A DNA stretch of 64,000 nt from Paenibacillus tritici (GTDB lineage Bacteria > Bacillota > Bacilli > Paenibacillales > Paenibacillaceae), in NCBI RefSeq assembly GCF_013204885.1, contig NZ_JABMKX010000011.1:248001-312000 (forward strand). The letters are read 5' to 3'. The translations under genes and the position numbers were made by a program. The notes below the pieces were generated by a model. That model did not search any database, had not been told where the DNA came from, and saw only the letters and a program-made list of their open reading frames with translations. This document shows positions 59,968 through 64,000 of this stretch, in pieces (position 1 is the stretch's first letter; every line of letters starts with the position of its first letter).

Positions 59968-60852
59968 TTAATATTCAATTTTTTCACGGGTCAGCACTTT
60001 ATTCAGCACCCAGGCAATGATGAGGCATTCCAGCACCATGAACACGGCAAGTGCGCTGCCGTAACCGAAATTCTGCTTCAGGAAGGCTTCCTGGAACATT
60101 TTCAGGGCAATCATCGTGGTCGAATGCAGGGGTCCGCCGTTCGTCATGACATATACGCTTTCAAAGGTTTTGAGTGCGTAAATTACATTCAGGACGATAC
60201 AGATCCGCAGCACATCTGACAATAACGGAAGGGTAATATGACGGACTGCCTTCCAGCCGACTGCTCCGTCCAGCTTCGCGGCTTCATAATACTGCTCCGA
60301 TATGCCCTGTATTCCGGCGAACAGGATCAGCATGTTATAGCCCACATAATGCCATGTCGTGACGATCAGGACAGACAATAACGCGGTTTTGGTATCTCCA
60401 AGCCAGGCTTGGGCCCAACTGCCCAGGTGAGCTGCCTCCAGCAGCGTGTTCAGCATCCCGATGTTCGGATCGTAGATTTTGACCCACAGGAGACTGACCA
60501 TGGTCGTTGACATTACCACTGGGAAGAAGTAAATATTACGGAACCATTTGCGTCCCTTCATCTTGCGGGAGACCAGCAGCGCCAGACCAAACGAGAGCGG
60601 AAGCTGGATAAATACGCCCACAAGCAGAAAGGCAACACTATTCCATACTGCCTGCCAGAAGCTTTTATCTGCTGTGAACATCTTGGTATAATTGTCCAGT
60701 CCAATGAAGGTCATGGGGTTAATTCCATCCCACTCCTGGAAGCTGTAATATGCCGTCATGAGGATCGGTACGAAATAGAAGACCAGAAATACAGTTAGAC
60801 CGGGCACCAGAAACAAAGCGATTAATTTCTTATCCGAGAGCGCTCTTTCCAT
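59968..60852 (-). CDS. carbohydrate ABC transporter permease (MalF-like)
   Basis: 294 residues, six membrane helices beginning ALFLVPGLTVFLVFYFVPILMTAYYSF, and the EAA loop EQYYEAAKLDGAVGWKAVRHITLPLLSD. Conserved YVMTNGGPLHSTTMIALKMFQEAF near the end is typical of CUT1 MalF-type subunits. Second gene of the operon, after the binding protein gene (gap 85 nt). Confidence 0.92.
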   Translation of the reverse strand: MERALSDKKLIALFLVPGLTVFLVFYFVPILMTAYYSFQEWDGINPMTFIGLDNYTKMFTADKSFWQAVWNSVAFLLVGVFIQLPLSFGLALLVSRKMKGRKWFRNIYFFPVVMSTTMVSLLWVKIYDPNIGMLNTLLEAAHLGSWAQAWLGDTKTALLSVLIVTTWHYVGYNMLILFAGIQGISEQYYEAAKLDGAVGWKAVRHITLPLLSDVLRICIVLNVIYALKTFESVYVMTNGGPLHSTTMIALKMFQEAFLKQNFGYGSALAVFMVLECLIIAWVLNKVLTREKIEY

Positions 60853-60937
60853 TACTAACCACCTATCAGATTGCAGAAAAGCGATGCCGGTCCAAGAGAC
60901 TGCATCGCCTTTCCCCTATTATATTTGTGAAGCGGTG

Positions 60938-62230
60938 TTACTCTGCCGAACGGAGTAAGGTTTCCAATTGGGCGGTGTACTCCTCAGGCGTCAGATTGCC
61001 GCCATAGAGCTGCTGTGTCATATCACGGTATTCCTGACCAATGTCCGCAGACAGCAGGCCGAACCACATCGCCTGGGTTTTGGCTGTTTTGCCGATATCG
61101 GAAGCATAGGTGGAGAGCTGTTCATTCTGTGATTCCGACTTCACTTCGCTTGCCGCATATCCGGGCAGGCCTTTACGAACGAATTCATCGTTAAGCTTCA
61201 ACGACAGGTTAATGGCGAATTCTTTGGCTTTGTCCAGGTGCTTGGAGCTGTTGTTCACGAACAAGGAGTAAGGCGCCGCCGAATTCTGGAATCCGATCGT
61301 TGCGCTGTAGGCATCCTCTGCACCTGTCTTAGGGAATACGATGTATCCCAGGTTGTCGCCCATCGCCTTCGAGAGCGCAGAGAAATTGAAGCTGCCGTCA
61401 ATCCAGATCAAGGCTTTGTCATTCTTGAATAACTCTTGGGCATCCAGGTAGGCGGAGCCGAGGAAGCCCTTCTGGAAGGCATTGCTGCTCACCAGGGAGG
61501 CTACCTGCTTCGCTGCCTCCACAAACGGGGCATCCGTGAATTTCGCTTGGCCGCTCAGCGCCTTGTCGAAGGCATTGACATCCTGACGCGCTACAAGCAA
61601 GTTGTACAGCAGATCCCCTTGCCATCTCTCTTTGCCGCCCAGGGCGATAGGAATAATCCCTTTGTCCTCAGCCTTGCTTACAACGGCCTGAAGATCATCC
61701 CAGGTCGCCGGAGGCGTAGCGCCGAGATCGTTCATCAGCTTTTTGTTATAATAAAAGACCAGTGTCGTGCTGATATTGGAAGGAACCGAATAGATATTGC
61801 CGTCTTCTTCCTTGACCAGCTGGTTGTCCAGGAATTTCGCTCCAAGTCCGGTGGAGTCCAGGGTATCGTTCAGAGGGGCCACCGTTTTCGACTGCAGCAC
61901 AGGAGTTCGGTAGGACTTCCCGGCATGCTGCTGGAATACATCGGGAAGCTCATTCGCAGCCAGGGCAACACTGATTTTGGTCTTGTAGGTCTCGTCTTGT
62001 ATGTACTCATACTTCAGATCCACGCCGACTTCGGCTGCGGTAGCCTCGGCAGCTGCCTGATACATCGGATCGGCATCAAAAATCCATAACGAGACAGATT
62101 CCTTGCCCTCCGCTTTGGCATCCGGTTTCGGGGTTTCCCCGTTGTTCACTTCCGCTCCTCCGCAAGCACTAAGCGCTACACCACAGAGCAGCGCGGATGC
62201 TGCAACTAACCCAAGCTTTTTCCCAAACAT
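60938..62230 (-). CDS. extracellular sugar-binding lipoprotein
   Basis: 430 residues. Lipobox GVALSACGG with Cys at about residue 23. Family-1 binding-protein layout: SLWIFDADPMYQAAAEATAAEVGVDLKYEYIQDETYKTKISVALAANELPDVFQQHAG, then YYNKKLMNDLGATPPATWDDLQAVVSKAEDKGIIPIALGGKERW and a C-terminal PEEYTAQLETLLRSAE. It captures the substrate for the two downstream permeases. A separate promoter is likely in the 250-nt gap before it, where the two-component operon ends in a terminator. Confidence 0.92.
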   Translation of the reverse strand: MFGKKLGLVAASALLCGVALSACGGAEVNNGETPKPDAKAEGKESVSLWIFDADPMYQAAAEATAAEVGVDLKYEYIQDETYKTKISVALAANELPDVFQQHAGKSYRTPVLQSKTVAPLNDTLDSTGLGAKFLDNQLVKEEDGNIYSVPSNISTTLVFYYNKKLMNDLGATPPATWDDLQAVVSKAEDKGIIPIALGGKERWQGDLLYNLLVARQDVNAFDKALSGQAKFTDAPFVEAAKQVASLVSSNAFQKGFLGSAYLDAQELFKNDKALIWIDGSFNFSALSKAMGDNLGYIVFPKTGAEDAYSATIGFQNSAAPYSLFVNNSSKHLDKAKEFAINLSLKLNDEFVRKGLPGYAASEVKSESQNEQLSTYASDIGKTAKTQAMWFGLLSADIGQEYRDMTQQLYGGNLTPEEYTAQLETLLRSAE

Positions 62231-62428
62231 TTGTGCTGGACCACCTTTCGATATTTACGGATTCGAGTTACAGGTACAATCTTAACAAGTGAACCGCCGA
62301 GGACGAATGGAGATATATTGGTTCTAACAGTAAAATTTTTAGGTGTGTCAGCTTACTTTACACTCCCTTTACGAAGTGTTCCCATGTTAACCGCAGCTTT
62401 ACGCAGGATTTATGGTGACTTAACACAA

Positions 62429-62457
62429 TAAAAAAGCCCGGCTACAATAACCGGACC
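62429..62457 (-). terminator. terminator after the two-component operon
   Basis: Minus strand: GTCCGG-TTATTGTAG-CCGGGC, a 6-bp stem with one G-U pair, followed by TTTTTTATTG. It lies 24 nt after the response regulator stop and separates it from the transporter operon. Confidence 0.75.
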
Positions 62458-62480
62458 TGCGCGGTTGCTTCATAGAGTTC

Positions 62481-63329
62481 TCAATAGGGATCTGAATAGG
62501 AACCGCTATGTACTTTATTCGGGGTAATTCCGTATCTTTTTTTGAAGCATTTGCTGAAATAGAACGGGTCTTTATATCCCACCTGACGGGCTATCGTCGC
62601 TATCTTGGGCGCGGAGGCTTCCCCCTCGGAATTCCCCAGACTGAGCAGCGCCATCGCCTTGCCAAGGCGGACATTCGTCACATATTCCACAAACGACTCG
62701 CCGGTCTCCTTCTTGAACGCATGGCTTAAATAGCTCGGGTTCACGAAAAGGGCGCTGGCTGTATTCTGCAGTGACAAGGTATCCTCGGCATAATGCGAAG
62801 TCACATGGGCAATGGCCTTGCCGATCAATGCTGTACCGCTGCTCTGCCGCTTCTCCTCACGGCCCCGCCACGCCTCCGGGTCCTGCACATAACCGGCTTG
62901 CCGCTTCAACTGGCTGATGTACCGCTCCGCTTCCCATTTCTCCGTCAATTGGGCACGGATCGTGGTCAGGGCCTGTTCCACCGCATCCTCATCGACGGGC
63001 TTCAGCAGATAATGGTCCGCTCCGAGTGAGATGGCCTGCTGTGCATAAGAGAAATTATCATAGCTTGTGATAAAAATCAGCTTGACCGACGAGTTCAGCT
63101 TACGGACCTCCTGAATAAAATCAAGCCCGTTCATATTCGGCATTTCAATATCCGTAATAATAAGATCAATGCTCTGTTCCCCGATGATCCGCAGCGCGGC
63201 CGAGCCGTCCTCCGCTTCTGCGGCTACCTCGAACCCCGCGGAAGCCCAATCCACCAGACGGATCAGAAGCTGCCGGAAATAATATTCGTCATCCACAATC
63301 AGGACACGGGCTAACGGCGCTGTATTCAT
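62481..63329 (-). CDS. YesN-type response regulator with AraC DNA-binding domain
   Basis: 282 residues, short for the family (often 350-540). Receiver: VLIVDDEYYFR, phosphoacceptor Asp in DLIITDIEMPN, ITSYDNFSYAQQA and Lys in YLLKPVDED. AraC domain at the C terminus: LSLQNTASALFVNPSYLSHAFKKETGESF and IATIARQVGYKDPFYFSKCFKKRYGITPNK. The usual central linker domain is nearly absent. It activates the adjacent transporter operon in response to the kinase with which it overlaps by 4 nt. Confidence 0.92.
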   Translation of the reverse strand: MNTAPLARVLIVDDEYYFRQLLIRLVDWASAGFEVAAEAEDGSAALRIIGEQSIDLIITDIEMPNMNGLDFIQEVRKLNSSVKLIFITSYDNFSYAQQAISLGADHYLLKPVDEDAVEQALTTIRAQLTEKWEAERYISQLKRQAGYVQDPEAWRGREEKRQSSGTALIGKAIAHVTSHYAEDTLSLQNTASALFVNPSYLSHAFKKETGESFVEYVTNVRLGKAMALLSLGNSEGEASAPKIATIARQVGYKDPFYFSKCFKKRYGITPNKVHSGSYSDPY

Positions 63330-64000
63330 ATTCTGGCTGTCCCCTCTTCCTGTTCATTCGTTCTCCAGAGCAGCGGTAAGCGCAGCTTCACTTCCACGCC
63401 GCTTCCCGGCTCTGACGCCAGGGCGATCCCGTAAGCTTCGCCGAACCGCAGCTGAATGCGGTCCTGAATATTCCGGAGACCGAAGCTGTATCGCTCACCC
63501 TGGTCATGGCCGGACCAGATCAGCCGCTGCTGCTCCTGGCTCATGCCCTTGCCGTTGTCACGGACGGTGAAGCAGAGCACATTCTGCCCGCCTGTCCGTT
63601 CGATATGGCAGGTGATTTCACACCAGCCCCCATCCGCCATTCCTCTAATGCCATGATGGATCGCATTCTCAACCAGCGGCTGGAGCAGCATCGTAGGCAC
63701 CTGGCAGGCTTCCAGGCCCGGCTCGAACGAAATCCGGTAATTCAGCCTGCTGAAGCGGATCTGCTGGATATATAAGTAGCTCTCCAGATGCTTCTGTTCC
63801 TGGGCTACGGTGATCAGCTCCTGGCCGTTGCTTAGCGAGATCCGGTAGAACTCGCCCAGCGCCTTCAGGATACGGCTAATTTCCTTCTCGCCCGACATCA
63901 CTGCCATCGCCCTTATCGTATCCAGTGTGTTGTACAAAAAATGCGGTTTGATCTGCGAATAGAGTAGCCGCAGCTCCAGAATTCGCTTGGTCTTCTCTTC
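63326..64000 (-). CDS. YesM/LytS-type sensor histidine kinase (C-terminal part, cut by window edge)
   Basis: The frame is open from the right edge (EEKTKRILELRLLYSQIKPHF) to a stop at 63326. Phosphoacceptor His lies in YSQIKPHFLYNTLD; the ATPase has MLLQPLVENAIHHG (N-box), DNGKGMSQ (G1) and SFGLRNIQDRIQLRFG (G2). The missing N-terminal part should hold a membrane sensor. Together with the YesN-type regulator it forms a sugar-responsive two-component system for the downstream transporter. The last codons overlap the regulator gene start. Confidence 0.93.
   Translation of the reverse strand, partial: EEKTKRILELRLLYSQIKPHFLYNTLDTIRAMAVMSGEKEISRILKALGEFYRISLSNGQELITVAQEQKHLESYLYIQQIRFSRLNYRISFEPGLEACQVPTMLLQPLVENAIHHGIRGMADGGWCEITCHIERTGGQNVLCFTVRDNGKGMSQEQQRLIWSGHDQGERYSFGLRNIQDRIQLRFGEAYGIALASEPGSGVEVKLRLPLLWRTNEQEEGTARI

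Overview
The window looks like a chromosomal segment of a Paenibacillus-type, spore-forming Firmicute. This is inferred from three things. First, it carries sporulation genes (CotF-like coat proteins, a Spo0E-like phosphatase) and a Ku DNA-repair gene. Second, it has carbohydrate ABC transporters without their own ATPase, each next to an AraC-type or YesMN-type regulator. Third, GC content is intermediate and there are many TTG/GTG starts with strong GGAGG ribosome binding sites. No rRNA, tRNA, CRISPR array, transposase or phage gene was seen.

Layout. 0-1 kb: the 5' part of ku (minus strand) and a two-gene CotF-type coat unit. 1-7 kb: a stand-alone ABC exporter, a substrate-binding-protein-less NitT/TauT-like ABC importer with two fused permease domains, and an FAD oxidoreductase lacking its N-terminal dinucleotide-binding part. 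7-11.2 kb: a coupled operon of Spo0E-like protein, OmpR-type response regulator, histidine kinase, ABC ATPase and two ABC-2 permeases. 11.3-13.3 kb: an XRE-TPR regulator whose 3' end overlaps a 34-residue exported-propeptide-like ORF (a candidate receptor/pheromone pair), divergent from a small XRE protein. 13.4-14.8 kb: a TetR-SDR pair in which the SDR has an in-frame stop. 14.9-19 kb: a GH127 enzyme, a glutathione peroxidase and a GNAT protein separated by long non-coding stretches that hold three kinds of repeat.

19-32.9 kb is a chitooligosaccharide/GlcNAc-polymer locus. On the minus strand it has a CUT1 ABC importer (binding protein and two permeases), a secreted GH18-like protein, nagB, nagA, and cytoplasmic GH20 and GH3 hexosaminidases. 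The divergent gene encodes a membrane-bound AraC regulator, and a cre-like site overlaps the transporter promoter. Polymer would be cut outside, oligomers imported and cleaved to GlcNAc, then phosphorylated (kinase not in the window), deacetylated and deaminated to fructose-6-P.

33-40 kb is a copper/thiol-stress region: two CsoR paralogues, CopZ, CopA, a His-rich protein, a sirohaem-reductase-like domain protein, a DHA2 efflux pump and a glutaredoxin. Two distinct CsoR-like operator types are visible in the promoters. 40-45 kb: a beta-helix lipoprotein, a TipA-like MerR regulator, a CPBP protease and a sporulation/cell-wall-type amidase. 45.3-52.9 kb: a BirA-controlled operon for biotin uptake (BioY plus dedicated EcfA1A2T) with an acyl-CoA synthetase, a thiolase-like protein missing one catalytic Cys, and an SDR, divergent from birA. 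53-57.4 kb: an anchored alpha/beta hydrolase and a YtrA-type GntR-ABC operon with two clear operator sites. 57.5-64 kb: a 5'-nucleotidase-like phosphatase, a second CUT1 transporter and a YesN/YesM two-component system whose kinase runs off the right edge.
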